A stretch of 64,000 nt of DNA from Liolophura sinensis (GCF_032854445.1 NC_088302.1:37762191-37826190), one strand, 5' to 3'; counted from the stretch's first letter, positions 24,225 to 37,620 are shown. The notes: generated by a model not told the origin, from the letters alone. Program-made: numbers and translations.

Positions 24225-27200
24225 CTGTCAAAATGTAAGAACATGTGTTAATACACATGCTGGAACTATTTTTCTTACGCTCCTCTTTCCCCTACTAATA
24301 CCCCACTAAGGACAATGTCTTGTTCTGAAAGGGAGAGATACTTTTTCTGGTTTTGTTTGAACCAATCAATCACTTACCAGTTACAAAAAGACAATCAAGC
24401 TTATTGGTTACCGAGAGAGGAAGTAAACCACCGCCCTTCCCTGGGTACTTTGCAAAACTCTTCACTTGCAGTTGCAGCCAAACTAGCCGTATTTGAGGCT
24501 GTGACCTAACTGGTCATGGACTATGGTAACCGTGAGAATGTTTTCATATTTCAGTGGAAACACATTTTATGTTAGGACATAAGATAAAGGTCAACATTTT
24601 TCAGTCATATGACAACGAAGGAATCCTTAGAGTGCATGTGATGTGCTTCCTTGTTGCAGGACGGATTTCCTCCGCTCTTTTAGCTAGTAGTGCTTCACTG
24701 AGGTTCTGGTTTAAGGGCACATGTGACATTAATATCAACAGTAGAAAACATATCCATATTAACGATGTTAATAGATCTCCTATATTTTTAAAATTACTAT
24801 TTTTTACCTTTTGCATTATCACAGCCATATGTACCATGTATATATCTTAAACAATGTACAATTCTACTAAACAAGCCCCTGAAATTATGCAATTTACTGT
24901 GCATTACCTGCAGGGCAAAAGCGTTGTTCAGGGCCGTCATACAGCTTCAGGTTTTGGTTGACAGGCACACTGTCATCCATCAGAGTCAGGTGGGCAGGCT
25001 GGTCATGATCATGATTGGTCCCGGTCAGTGACACAGAGGTCAGGAGGTCAAAACTTACCACTCCGTCAGGTTTAGGGTATTCTATAGGAGTACACTCCGC
25101 AGCAGGCTTCAGTTGAGCATGGTCCATTCCTAAACAACATTGATATATTGATATATCAGAGTTTTCTCAGCACTCACTCACCAACATTTTAAATGATTAA
25201 GAAAAGACAACACATGATATAACCAGAGTTATTTAAGGACAGGGGCGAAAGCAGACTTAAATGCTCACAAGCATTTCTTCTGACATGCTTGGGAACTCTA
25301 TATATCAACTTCTAATAATCTTAGAGCAACCGGAAAGACAATGTTGCATCACTCATATCTCACCCACAAAAAGTTGAAAAGCAAAGTGGGGTTCGGAAGA
25401 CCCAAGCAGAAACAGATGCCTCCCCATATTACATAAATAATTAGGACAAATGAATTTTTAACTGACAAGCAACTTTACAGGGATGAAACACAATCATTCA
25501 GTTACAACATTGTAACAGATGTCTCAGCTGTAACACGTCAACAGGTTCACACATCTGAGGTAAAGACCCACCTTTATGAGACAAAGTCCAAGGCTCTTTG
25601 CCTCTCAGTAAGCAGTAGAAGATACCTGTGTACACCAAACCTCCATACAGCCCCAGGGGACTGTTGAAAGACGGACGTACATTGCGGACAGCTTTAATCT
25701 CATCCCACACCCAGCTCTTACGGATCATCTCTTCATAAACAGCAGGCTCCAATCCTGATCACAGGAAATCATCAACACAGTTATTTAATAAAGCCTATCT
25801 AGATTTAAACGGTAAACAGTGTAGCCGAAAATATTCTAAGTAATGGAGAGGATATGACTTCACAAACTGTCACAAAATAAGGTATTCAGCCTCACAGCGA
25901 TATACTGTATTGGAGCTTTTCGAGTATTCAATTCAATTTTATTTTTTTATTTATTTGTTTGATTGGAGTCTTGTGCCATACTGAAGAGTATTTCATTTAC
26001 TTTTTTCAACTCAAGAACAATTCACTCATACAATGGGAGTAAAAGAAACCAGAACAAAACCTAAAAAAACAAGTTCTAGTTTACAATTATAAATGTGAGA
26101 TCATTAAACTGATGAAGATGAAAACCCATCTTCTTCCAGTTCTTATTTCTCGATTTTTTATTGTTATAACACTATGATGAAGAAGCTTGAACCTGCAGAG
26201 CTATGCATCATAAGGAAGCACTCTCTTCTTCATCTAGGCAAATGTATAGGGGTTATCGACACCACAGTCCTTGACATTTCACATTCACTGACATGACTCT
26301 CCAGGACTTCACTCACCCTTGGTGGCTGAGGTAGGGCTAGTCTCCTGGTCACAGATGGTCTGAAACACTGCCTCAGCAGCCACCATTCCACTCTTCATGG
26401 CGTTATGCGTGCCCTTGATCTTAGGCACATTCATGAAACCTGGACTGCAGCCTATCAAAGCTCCTCCGGGAAAGGTCAACTTGGGAAGAGACTGAACAGA
26501 ACAGGATGTAAAGTAATGAAAATATTTTCACATGTGCTTTTCCTTAGAACATGTAAGCAGGGTTCTCATCCAAAATATTTCAAGGATTTGCAAAGACCTA
26601 ATATTGTGCGCTTTCCATCACTTTACAGAAGCATAGATCTTCACGAGGAGTAATAGATAATGTCGGGGTACCTTGTTTATTTGTCCCTTTTCAACATTAT
26701 ATAATGTGATATTTAAATAAAGCAATTTCAAGGACTTAAAAAAAAAACATTTTTCAAAAGTGAATATCTAAATTCACAGTCGAGTGATGATATATTACAA
26801 GACTTTAACTCAACATACATGTCACAGATCAATACCTGCTCGTCCATTCGTATAACTTTTCATCACTGATAGGTGTGACAAAAATGGATTACCTGAAGGC
26901 CGCCTTCATTGAGAGCTCGGGCCCCATACGCCACTCTTGTGCCAGATCTAAACATAGGTTCTAAAGATGGGTGGTGCTTGAATCTCTGGAACTCGCGGAA
27001 GGGGCTCAGGTAGGGATTTTTGTAATCTAAACCAACCTGCAAACATACACAATAACACTGGAACATCAAAACTCAACATTAAAATGTACAAATGAGTTTG
27101 AAGAGGTTTTGGCAAAAGATAAGTAATGGAGGCCAAACATAGAGGGTTCACTGCTTTGGTTAAATATGATCCTGACACAGAATTTTCAAACAGAGTCTGG

Positions 27201-30200
27201 ACTGAACAAATGTTGTCCAAATATTAATTCACTATTTTTGATGGGCAACAATATGTACTTCCATGCTTTTTTTTATCTTAGAGGTACACAGAATCAATTT
27301 TCATCGGCTGGTGTGAAGGAAAGCTCAGGCTATGCCTAGTCTAAGCTGAAGTTTAGATGTGGTACGTTTATTCAAGCATTACCGAAACTGCAGGGCTTAA
27401 CACAGAAAACCCTATCTTCACCATCAGCCAATCACCATCGATCCTGTTAACTCAAATTCCAAAATATATAGCGCAAACATATTTTAAACCTAGAGCCCAA
27501 GGACTGTGAAATGGGTCTATTGTTCTTCTTCTGTTTTTATATTTGTTGTAACTAATGACCAATTGTCTTCTAGTACAATTCACTGATCTTCACCCACAAA
27601 GTGTCTATCAGTTATTCTGTTTGTAATGGAGGACCCAGCCCACCGCATAATGACTTGACTTCAAAAAGAATGCATTGCACCAGAACGTCATATTATGATA
27701 TACTGTAAGATTGTAGACATTTTCTCAAAATTTTTTTTTTCAACTAAGTCATTTCCATTTCTATTTGTTCAGTTAGTGCAAGCACAAAAATCTTCATTAT
27801 TTGTACCACTGCTGTATGTGGCAATAGATCAAGGCAACATATCATTATACTTGTTTTATAATGTACAGTTGTACTTTAACAGTATAAATATAGTAAGGAC
27901 ACATAAAATACATGTACAAATATGGTAAGGACGCATAAAATACATGTACGATCGGTCAATCTTTTTAGGATTATATCCAAATGTTCATCACTTATAGCAA
28001 ACATAAATGACAGCTCATTCCACAATTTTAGAGATGCATGTAAATTCTTCAACGAACTATGAAATAAGTTTGTTGGCATTCACACAAATAGGAAGACAAA
28101 CTATTGGGCAGTAACTTACGGGGTCAAGCAGTGCTACAGGTAATTTTCACAGGTAGTGCGGTACTCCCTACTATACTGGGTGAGGGAGTACTTGGTAAGC
28201 CTACTGCGGTACAATTGGTTTGAAAATACGGAACGCTTCACTATTTTGGGTCCCCAGCAATATGTCTGGAAAGTGTGAAGTTCATTGTGTGAGGGGAGTT
28301 GAGAAAATCAAAAGACATATATGTGCATATGTGTATAGGCCTACCGGTTCAGAGATTCTTGTAGTTACATATAGGACTACAAGTATATGTATGTGCATGT
28401 CAATTGCCCAGAATACGCATGTTTCGAGATATGACGTTACGACGACAGAGTGACGTCCCTTTATGATATGACTTTGTCACTTTACGACACGGTAGGGCCA
28501 ATCTGGTAATTTTAACATGGGGTGGTATACAAAATATAGAGAAGTAATTGAAAGGATTACACTGATCTTCTGAATTGTGTTCAGGGGTGAATTAGCATTC
28601 CCCAATATTGCACAAAAAATGATGTTCTACCATTACTTTGATCTACACACGCTCGCTGCCATCTTAAAAGATAGGCAATTAGCCCTACTGTGCCATAATG
28701 TGGCGACGTCTTTTTGCACGGAGACGTCATTCTGTTGTCGTGTTTGGCGTAACTCGAAAACTGCGTATTACGACTTGTCATAACATTCTAGAATAAATTC
28801 CTTATTTATAAATCTTCGTCATGAGGGATGAATCTGAATGACACTCACAGGCCTACATTATTTATTACACCTCAACCTGTAGGTTTACTGGGTTTATTCC
28901 AATAACCCACTTACTGACAGCCTTACAATTTCATTTTGCTTTGATACCAGGGGTTGCAGTATTATTTCATTCTATGGTAACTTGCCTGATGCGACTGGTA
29001 ATTTCTTTTTACATGTTGGAACATTTCTGTATACAAGAACAACTGCCGTTTTGGGATCAAAATATGATACGCTTATGCTAAATCCAAATGCAGGCCTACA
29101 AATTTATCATCTGTGCTTTACTTAGTGGCAGTATACAGTATAAATCTAAAGTGTTTCTGAATATTCGCTGTTCTTGTGATTGTTGTATTTCTTTGCATTA
29201 GCTGAATTTGCTGTACAGTAACCCAAATGACCACTTTTTTTTAGCTTTGCTACATCTTCTTCAGGGCAAACACTAGAGATTGTCACAAATACAAATATCA
29301 CAGCAGTCATTCTCCGTGACTGGGGGTAGTGGTACATGAGCCTTTGCTGTAACCGTCAGTTTCTGAAAACTAACAGGTCATGGAGAGCGCCGCGCACATA
29401 AACTACTTTGGAGATCTACTTTTAATTCTGACAGGACTGTTTGCTTTAAATTTCGCATGTACTATTCCATAGTTTTCAGGAATTTAGTACTAAGCTCTGT
29501 TTTAATATTAGAAGCATATCATCTAATTTTTAAGCACATTTACGCCTGCACGCCCCTTATTTATAGCACTGGGGTCAAGGTCCAATGGCATACCCGCCAT
29601 CTGACAACTTTTATTTTTATCATTTTAGTGACTAATATGAACGTAGGCTACCTTATAGTAAATCTTTTTGCTGCTCACACTTTCACAGACAATGAAGGTA
29701 CCTCCAGGTATCTGACATTTACTATCACAATCCTAAAAACAGTGCAAGCACATTCGATAACCTTTTGTGGCACGGAACTAAACAAATAATAAATGAAAGC
29801 ATGACTCCTAACATAACTAAAATTTTTATTCAATGCATAATCATAACATATAGATCCCAACAAAACAATGAAGAAACCATCATGAAAGGAAGCTAATATC
29901 TGACCATAACACATGGTCTATTTCATTAAGCGCACTGACACGTCGTACTTGATTGAAACTACTTCCAACAATTTTTCTTCACATTTCTTCAAGCCTCTAT
30001 AATGGGACTCTGGCGATTCTCCCCAGTAGGCCCATAAAAATGCAAAACATCAGTCTATTCATTGTCATACCCACATGAATTTCTATTATTAAATTCATAC
30101 CTTAAAGTATGCAATTTATAGTGTTTATAGAGAACGAATCTACTAGAAAACACAAAGACTTGGTGCCATTTGAATTCAAGTTGAAGTTTATCTAGGATTC

Positions 30201-33200
30201 TGCAATAAGTTTAACGTATTAATATATTAAGACTGTAAATTATAATGTAATAGAAACAATTAGTGATTAATAATAGAATCAAAGAGTTTACTCTTCACAG
30301 ATAACCTGGTTTTATCAGATTAATCTTCATATATTATTACTTACCACCATGCCTACAACGACTTGTGGTGATCCTTCATCCAAATGATACAAAAATGTTC
30401 CACCATACGTGTGAATATCCTGTTAGAAAAAGGAGACGTTAACCACCGCACACAACTTGTTTAGCACCCTATTAATATATCACTACATGTTTTATTCACA
30501 CAATACAGCATCAGTAACCTCTGTTCATGTCATGGAGGACTGGTAGTAAGAAGTTATAATTTTATCAACATCATCACCCCTTAGAAGAGAACAGGAGTTT
30601 CATTAGCACCTCTAAATTTATTCACCCCTGACTTTTGATTTTTCAGGTGTGCCTTACTATCACACCAAGACTTTGTTTCAGGACTGTATCAGCTGTGAAA
30701 GTGTGCACAGTGAACAGTGAGTGTAAGCCCCATTCCTTGGTACCTGAAACCCTCTCCCTTAAATACATGAACATGTACCTCCTGTGGGGGGATAAAATTG
30801 AGTGAGCTTCCATACATACGTCGATTTGTAGGACAATATAGCAACGAGAAAACATAGGCCATGAGCTACAGGCTTTGCGATGATAGATAGACTGGATGCA
30901 TGTATTAGGGTACATCAGCCTGCTCTTGGTCGTTAGTCCAATACAAGGGAAATAACTCTATTGTGACCAATGTAAAATCAAACAATAGGAGCAGCAACTG
31001 ACTCCAGAGATGTTTTATGTTCCTAGTTTACATCAAGACATCCAGTGATATTTTTCACTCATCTCTTCATTAAATGTTTTGATGAAATATTACTAGAGAA
31101 TTTATGTTATCACCTGAAGGTCTTCCCTGCTACTATTTATTCAACCAGCATTTAATTACTATGGCAGTCAGTTTTATGAGTGGAAATACAGACTTGCATC
31201 ATATCAGTGGAAGACAAGTGGTCTCCTATGGAAGTGGAAGTCTCATATACAAGTGGAAGACGATGAATGTTAGACTGTGCAAATCGCCAGGGTTGTTAAC
31301 CACTTACTGTCAGAAAGGCCCTACAAGCAGTCAGAGTGTGTGAATGTACAAATTCCCTGTACAAAGCCGAATTTGAACCCCCACTCTGTGTGTCGAACGA
31401 CTGAATGACAAATTTGGCAATTACAGGTAGAGAAGCATTGATTTATTCATTTATTTCATTGGTGTTTTACGCCGTAAAGAATATTTGACTTATACGACGG
31501 GCGCCTGCATTATGGTGGGAGGAAATCAGGCAGAACCTGGGAGGAAACCCACAATCAACGAGAAAAGAGGAGCTAAGTTGTCACTTGTAGTGTGTGCGTG
31601 GAGTAATATTACATGGATGTCTACTCACAAATGGCCATCCAACTGTGTGCTCCACTCTGCCTGGGTGATGATGTTCTGGGGCTACCTCCCATAGCTCCTT
31701 CAGCCCAATCCCGTATGTCTGAGGCTGACAGTTCTCACGGAGGTTAAACTGTTTGTATAACTGCTTGGCCAGATGGCCATGGCAACCCTCTCCAAATATC
31801 GTCACTTTAGCATGAAGCTCCATCCCTCTCTCAAACGTTTCCTTAGAAACAAGAACACAAATAAAATGTTTAAAATTAATGCAAACTATTGTGAGCACAG
31901 AAAACGTCCTACCCTTTAAACATAAAATAAATCTTTAGGTTATTAACCGCACAACACAACACAGCGAACACACAAAGTATTATATGCTGGTTGTCGTGAG
32001 TAAGTAAAACATTCTTGGGTATAACATGAAGCACAAATAAATAAATTATTCAATGTTTCTGTTAGAATATTTTGCTATAAAATCTAGACTACATATACAT
32101 ATAACACACCACTTTGATACAAGACAAAAACATTTAAAAAAAAAATACTTGGTGATTTCAGATACAAATAATACTATCATCACCAAAGAAGTTTATAAAG
32201 CAACAATGTACATCAAGGAAAGAAAACCCTCAATAAAAGTATTTGCTTACCTTTGGTGAACCATCCTTGTGAATTCCTACATCATTTGTTGCTATACCTT
32301 TCACACTTCCATCGTCATGAAATAAAACCTGAAATTAAAAAGTTTTTTCAATAAATCAAAAAAAAAAAAAAGTACAAAAAATGAAAGACATCAATGTAAC
32401 AAAAATAAATGGATTATTAACATGTAAATCATGAATCAATATAGTAGAATATCATATAGATGTAGAATGGTGTAGAATTACCATTAGTGATACCTTCTAG
32501 ATATATCTATATTTATTTTAGTCCATGCTCAATGACACTTAACTTTCACGCTGTCAGGATGTAAAACGGGCAGAGTCTGGAGAGCACTAATGCACTGCAT
32601 CACATAACTGAATAGCCTTAAAGTAGCACAGAATTAGCACAACATGTATTTAAACTTTATATGAAAGTTGGTGATTTAACATGAGGCTTTCAAATACCTT
32701 TCTCTCCATAAGTACTTATGTGCAGTGGTTCATTCTATAACTTCTTATAACCTTGCTTGTGTGCCAATAATATGCCTAAGCACACTATCATAATATATAA
32801 GGAGTATGGCACCTCAACTGCAAAAAGTATGGCAGTGTATCCTATAAATGCAGTCCTCAAAAGTTGGACAGACAAAAAAGTAAAGAGAAAAAGTTGATAC
32901 AGTGACTGCTACCCAGAAAAAGTAATGCCTCAGCTGACTCACCTCACTAGCAGCATAGCCCGGGTATAGCTCTACCCCCAGCTCCTCTGCCTGCTCTCCT
33001 AACCACCTCACCACATTACCCAGCCGCACTATGTAATTACCATGGTTATTAATAGGCATTCCTGTAAGAACATATGTAGCAGATTACACTCACAATATTA
33101 TCATGTTGCTTACACCAATATTGAGGGATATATCTGGCATTATTAGTAAGAGAATGTGTTATGTTCCTTTCCCAGCTTTTAACAGCCACAATACCTGTAT

Positions 33201-36200
33201 CATAGCTGTACTGATCACATACTGTGAGTGAATATCTCCCATGGTCTTTATACATGGTCATGATGATATAGGGCTTTTCTTTACAATTTATCTCATCATG
33301 AGTGTTTCATGCCAGGCTCAATAATATTTTAGTTTACAATATGTTTAGTGATCGTACCTGGTAATACTGGAATAGGTATTCTGCCTGTCTTGGTCAGCAG
33401 TGAAAATTTGTCACCTGTTACCTTCGTTTTCAGGGGAGCCTACAAATACCATAGCAATTTGGCTGTAATTAATATACTGACCACAAAACACATGGTGAAT
33501 ACATACAATCAGAGAAATGGTGTGAAACTGGAAAGATCCAATGACATCTAGCTATTATCTGCAAAGCAAGATTAAAATAAATCTACATATCAACTCATTT
33601 TCACATACTTGCATTAATACTTTGATGCTAAGGGTTTTCAGTCTGTCTGTGCCCTACTCAAGAATACTTCATTTTCTCAAAAACATTTTACTGAACAGTT
33701 CTTGGGAACTGATTCCTCGGTTGATTTTTGATCCTCGCTGATTCATCCAAAAGTTCATACACTAATAAATTTGTATTAACATAACACAAAACACTTTTCA
33801 TGTCGACAAAATATTTTTTCATGTTTCAAATTTTGTTTTTATGAAATTGAAACTTTCTTTTGCACATAACTGCCTGTGCATTTCATAAAACAGGAATCAT
33901 AGTCACACAACATCATACCATGGATTGTTATTTCAAGCATTAAAATGTCTTTTTCCTTCCTCACTTACCCCTCTCTCTTCCCAGTCTGGGAACAGCTCTG
34001 ACATAGCCCGGGGCTCTATACATGCTCCTGATAGAGTGTGACCACCTGTGGGCAGAAAGTAATGACAACTGTTCACAATAGCCTATCTACCTGAGAGAGA
34101 GGAGTACAATGTATGAAAGACTTTACAGTTTAGACAGTTAATTTTTCAACACTGAGAACCAGCTCTTTGTCCAGACCAATGTGGTATAGTAGCCTACTTC
34201 ACAATAACATTACACTCAGATATTATATGCTATAAACATGAATGCTTGAACAGCATGCTAACGATGATGTACGGGCTCTTGCTGACTCGTTTGGTTGAGA
34301 TGTTGTTCTTGCTGTAACTGACGGGCCCCTAAGCAATGAGGCCGCAGGCTAATACGACAGACAAGCAAATAAATTTCCTCCTTAATAAATACAGTATATC
34401 ACCTTTTTCACCCTGCTATAATAAGCTGGCGAAAAATCATGTGAAGTTAGATGTGATTTATTGTTTATCACATACAATTTCATGTGATTTTTCACCTACT
34501 TAGTATAGTAGACCCAATATTTTAATAAATTTAACAGAAAATTTCACCCTCCTAAACGCTGGACATGGCAATTATAATAAGGTGAAAAATTTGATAAAAT
34601 TATAACTTATTTGCTGTATATGTAAATGAAGAGATATTATTTGCATGATAGAAGCAAAGATCAATTGTTTTCAACAAAAATGCAACTAGCTTTGTTGACA
34701 AACATGTTAACATCATAGGCACAGCACAAAGGTAATATCCAACATTCGTATTTTCTTCATGTACAGTACATGTTTGCTATTATTTATGCACCTCAATCTA
34801 TATAGGAATAAAGGGATTAGTGGGCTCCGTTGTCCTACTAAATAAACCTCACCTATTTCTGAAGCCTTCTCCACCAGGCATACTCTGAGTTCTCGGCTTT
34901 GTTCATTGGCTAACTGTTTGAGTCGACAGGCAGCTGACAGTCCAGCTGGTCCACCTCCCACGATTACAACGTCTGCCTCATCGCCATACCTCTCCATATC
35001 CACATCTGTCAAACAACAACAACAACAGCAATGGAGACACACATATACATGTAGGATGCTTACATGCTGTACAATGTTGAAATCACACAAGATTGGCTAC
35101 ACAGTATAAAAATATTTCCAATATAAAGAATTTAACAGTTTGGGCGTTTATTTGAAAAAAAAAATGACAAAATGGAACCATAAATAATTGGTACACAAAT
35201 ACATGAAGATAACAGTGCATGTATTTACAATTCATACATGTATTACATATATATTTATTTATTTGATTGGTGTTTTACGCCGTATTCAAGAATATTTCAC
35301 TCGTATAGAGGTGGCCAGCATTACAGCGGGAGGAAACCGAGCAGAGCCCAGGGGAAATCCACCACCGTCCACCATCTGCAGACTGCTGACAGACCTTTCC
35401 ATGCATGGCCGGGGAGGAAGCCAGCATGAGTTGGACCTGAACTCACAGACTGCATTTCTGAAAAGCTCCTGGGTCATTTCGCCATGCTGGCGTGCTAAAC
35501 CCCTCCGCCGCAAAGGCCCCTCATTACATACACATGTATAGTTCTAGTTACATGTACGTGTAAGTCCATAACATGACATAACAGATTTATAGTAACATAT
35601 AAAGGTACCTTTCCTATTCATCGGGGCCAGTCAAGCATGAAATAAAAATTATTTAACCTTCAAAGAGGACATACACAACAATTACCAAACCAGCAAATAG
35701 ACTTATATACAAACACAGCTATACACTGACCTTTCCAGCGAGGGTCGCTCTCCCTGGGAAATACTGTGTAATGTGTTGTTATTTTGGGAAGAGAAGATTC
35801 CGATCTGTAAAACTGTCTGAGCAAGTTGACATAGCATCTTGCTGTAAGAGAACATAATTTAATTTATTAAAATTTAATAAATTGGTGTTTTACGCCGTAC
35901 TCAGGAATATTTCACTTATATGACGGCAGCCAGCATTATGTTCGGAGGAATCCAGGCAAAGCCCAGGGAAAACCCATGACCATCTGCAGGTTGCTGGCAG
36001 ACCTTCCCACATAAGGCTGAGGAGGAAGTCAGCATGAGCTGGATTTGAACTCACAGTGACCGCATTGGTGAGAGGCTCCTGGGATCATTAGCGCACTAAC
36101 CAACTGAGGAAAATAATTTAATCCATTCAAACTAAAGAGAATTATATACATGTAACTTAACTGACTTCATACTCTGAGACTAGGTCAAGTTAAAAAAAGT

Positions 36201-37343
36201 TTCCAGTAAAAGCAAACACATGAAACGAGTCATGTTACAAACAACATTTTATCAGCCCCAACAATTTTATAATTATTGTGTTGCAATTCCATTCAATTTT
36301 GATAACCTCTAAACTTCATAAACTTAGCACCAAAGAACAGCTCTAATAAGGCAAAGATACTTAATTCAATTTGTGACTCACATATGAGCAAACTATGACC
36401 TACTTTCATATCCAAATGAAAGAGATCAAAGTCCACTTATACATAGTTTATATTTCCAGCAAATATTTATGCACCGGTTAGAACTAGTAGAGTATGAAAT
36501 AACTGCCCTACCTCTGACAGTAGACAGAGCTGCTGATACAAAACAGAGGCAGTTCAAACCAGACTGACAAGGATTTACCTACATACCAATTTTTCATCCC
36601 CCATCATCATATAATTTGCAGCCCATTTAACACATGTGCATCTATGGTAATTTTCACATACATGTAGCCCTGTCATTGTTTTGTGGTTATATTTCATAAA
36701 GAATCCCATACTGATCTGCCTACATAAATATGAGAGCTAATATCATTATTAAATTCAACCATATATCATTCTGAATGTGCTTTCTTACATGTACTATTAA
36801 AAACATATTTAGTTGGTATAAAATTCTATAACCCCGTGGCGTAATTTGGTGGAAATTGCCATGAATTCATTTTTGAAGCTGATTATGAAACCTACATTTC
36901 TAACTTCAATGTTTTCACACACCAGTAGCGTAGTAAAATACAGGTACAGTACGCAGTCTACCTATGACTAGCTGGTACATAATCAAACTGCTCAGATTAG
37001 AGTAAAACTGAATCATTTCTAGGTCTTCAAACTAAAATTGGGGTAATAATGATCCCTAGAATGATACTGAGTATGTGTTAGTCTTTCGTAATTGCCTCTA
37101 GACTGTTTGATAACACTGACCACTGCCAACACGTCGTAAATGTCAACTTGACCGTCTTGATATCAATTTTATACAAGCTTTAGTACAGTAATCTCAGACG
37201 CTGCTTTGAGCAGGAAGAACGGAATGCCTTTCATATTTAATCACGATTATATAAGGGTACACAGGATAGTAATGAACAACATCTACTTTAGAGAACGGCT
37301 TCTTACCATTCTTCAATGTCAACCTCTTCGATAGTAACGCCAT
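24061..37343 (-). CDS. ETFDH: Electron transfer flavoprotein-ubiquinone oxidoreductase (ETF-QO), mitochondrial
   Basis: A complete gene with 14 coding exons. In gene order: 37343-37307, 35841-35731, 35005-34853, 34045-33969, 33439-33358, 33061-32943, 32328-32251, 31841-31629, 30419-30345, 27036-26893, 26491-26317, 25754-25572, 25129-24908, 24224-24061. They total 1833 nt, 610 residues plus stop (human 617), and every junction keeps frame. The enzyme passes electrons from ETF through FAD and a 4Fe-4S cluster to ubiquinone in the inner mitochondrial membrane. Residues 1-35 are basic and hydroxylated, fitting a mitochondrial presequence. The FAD dinucleotide motif GGGPAG is at 66-71. Cluster ligands Cys554, 579, 582 and 585 match human 561, 586, 589 and 592. 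The C-terminus GPAYNGM is family-typical. The start is the first in-frame ATG (G at -3 and +4). No lesion was seen. Confidence 0.97.
24580..24725 (-). mobile_element. Partial second-family SINE in ETFDH intron 13
   Basis: TTTTTCAGTCATATGACAAC, then the CCTTGTTGCAGGACGG body, matches the copy near 41310 more closely than the one at 8732. The tRNA-like head is missing. It lies between ETFDH exons 13 and 14. Confidence 0.6.
25928..26010 (-). mobile_element. Degenerate SINE tail in ETFDH intron 11
   Basis: ATTTATTTGTTTGATTGGAG, then a TCTTGTGCCATACTGAAGAG-like stretch and TATTTCATTT, follow the order of the family-1 tail in reverse complement. Strongly diverged. Confidence 0.5.
27895..27951. repeat. 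Tandem duplication of ~29 bp in an ETFDH intron
   Basis: Two adjacent copies of a segment reading roughly GTAAGGACACATAAAATACA then TGTACAAATAT, with one or two differences. Intron 9 of ETFDH. Confidence 0.8.
28415..28769. mobile_element. Long inverted-repeat (MITE-like) element in ETFDH intron 9
   Basis: About 105 bp at 28415-28520 is repeated in inverted orientation at about 28659-28769, separated by about 140 bp. Shared blocks in order are ACGCA-GTTTCGAG, CGAC-ACAGA-TGACGTC, CAC-TTA-G-CAC-GTAGGGC and TTTTAA-ATGG. The arms are diverged but co-linear. No coding capacity. Confidence 0.6.
31441..31558 (-). mobile_element. Partial family-1 SINE in ETFDH intron 8
   Basis: The reverse-complemented tail (ATTTATTTCATTGGTGTTTT, ACGCCGT) is followed by the conserved ATATTTGACTTATACGACGG and GGTGGGAGGAAA. 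The tRNA-related half is missing. Confidence 0.75.
31629..31841 (-). CDS. ETFDH: ETFDH exon 8
   Basis: 213 nt, phase 0 at both ends. Encodes [20 protein letters not shown] and onward to VEHTVGWPF, a highly conserved central block of ETF-QO between the FAD and ubiquinone-binding parts. Acceptor TTTCTAAG, donor TTT/GTGAGT. Confidence 0.95.
34853..35005 (-). CDS. ETFDH: ETFDH exon 3 (FAD-binding motif)
   Basis: Encodes [20 protein letters not shown] and onward to VEKASEIG, the N-terminal Rossmann beta-alpha-beta fold that binds FAD, with the downstream acidic residue in VCLVEKA. The acceptor is TTTGACAG and the donor ATAG/GTGAGG. Confidence 0.96.
35253..35522 (-). mobile_element. Near full-length family-1 SINE in ETFDH intron 2
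   Basis: Complete from the tail (ATTTATTTATTTGATTGGTG) to the 5' end (GGGGCCTTTGCGG on the minus strand). ATTACATA flanks both sides as a probable short target-site duplication. Confidence 0.85.
35868..36110 (-). mobile_element. Family-1 SINE in ETFDH intron 1
   Basis: Reverse complement of the SINE from AATTGGTGTTTTACGCCGTA to the CCTCAGTTGGTTAGTGCGC-like tRNA end. ATAATTTAAT occurs on both sides and may be the target-site duplication. Confidence 0.85.
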
Positions 37344-37548
37344 GACTATGTGGGACCACTTTCCGGCTATCGTCCTCGTTCCCAGGCGCTCACAGCTAAA
37401 TGTGAACGGCGAACCTATTAAAGCTGTCACTGCCAATGGGACTCGACTCGAAAGTCACGTGGTTTGTGGTAAGTCTGTTTGTCGTAAAATCAAGAGACCT
37501 GTTTACGGCAACAAAATAAAAAAATGCGCAGAAGGATTGTTTTCGAGA
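37344..37548. promoter_or_regulatory. Divergent promoter region, ETFDH / HJURP-like
   Basis: Only 205 bp separate the ETFDH start codon (37343, minus) from the HJURP-like start codon (37549, plus). Visible motifs are TTTCCGG at 37360-37366 (ETS/GABP-like), CCAAT at 37433-37437 and a CACGTG E-box at 37456-37461. There is no TATA box. ETS sites and missing TATA boxes are common in housekeeping bidirectional promoters. An upstream ATG at 37524 opens a 13-codon frame that ends at 37565 and overlaps the HJURP-like start in another frame. Confidence 0.6.
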
Positions 37549-37620
37549 ATGGCGGTAAATTTTGAACTGTTGCACAGTGAAAGACGGTTCCGATTGAACT
37601 TGGAAAGCATTATCCGAAAG
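37549..37620 (+). CDS. HJURP-like exon 1 (Scm3 helix)
   Basis: Encodes MAVNFELLHSERRFRLNLES then IIRK and ends at AAG/GTAAGG in phase 0. Together with exon 2 it forms the predicted amphipathic helix and the KYNRPF motif diagnostic of the Scm3 family. Confidence 0.72.

Noticed and set aside
37194-37436. ETFDH start upstream of 37343
   Set aside because: The in-frame upstream extension begins with TTG, not ATG. The ATG at 37343 has a good context and gives a normal family length.
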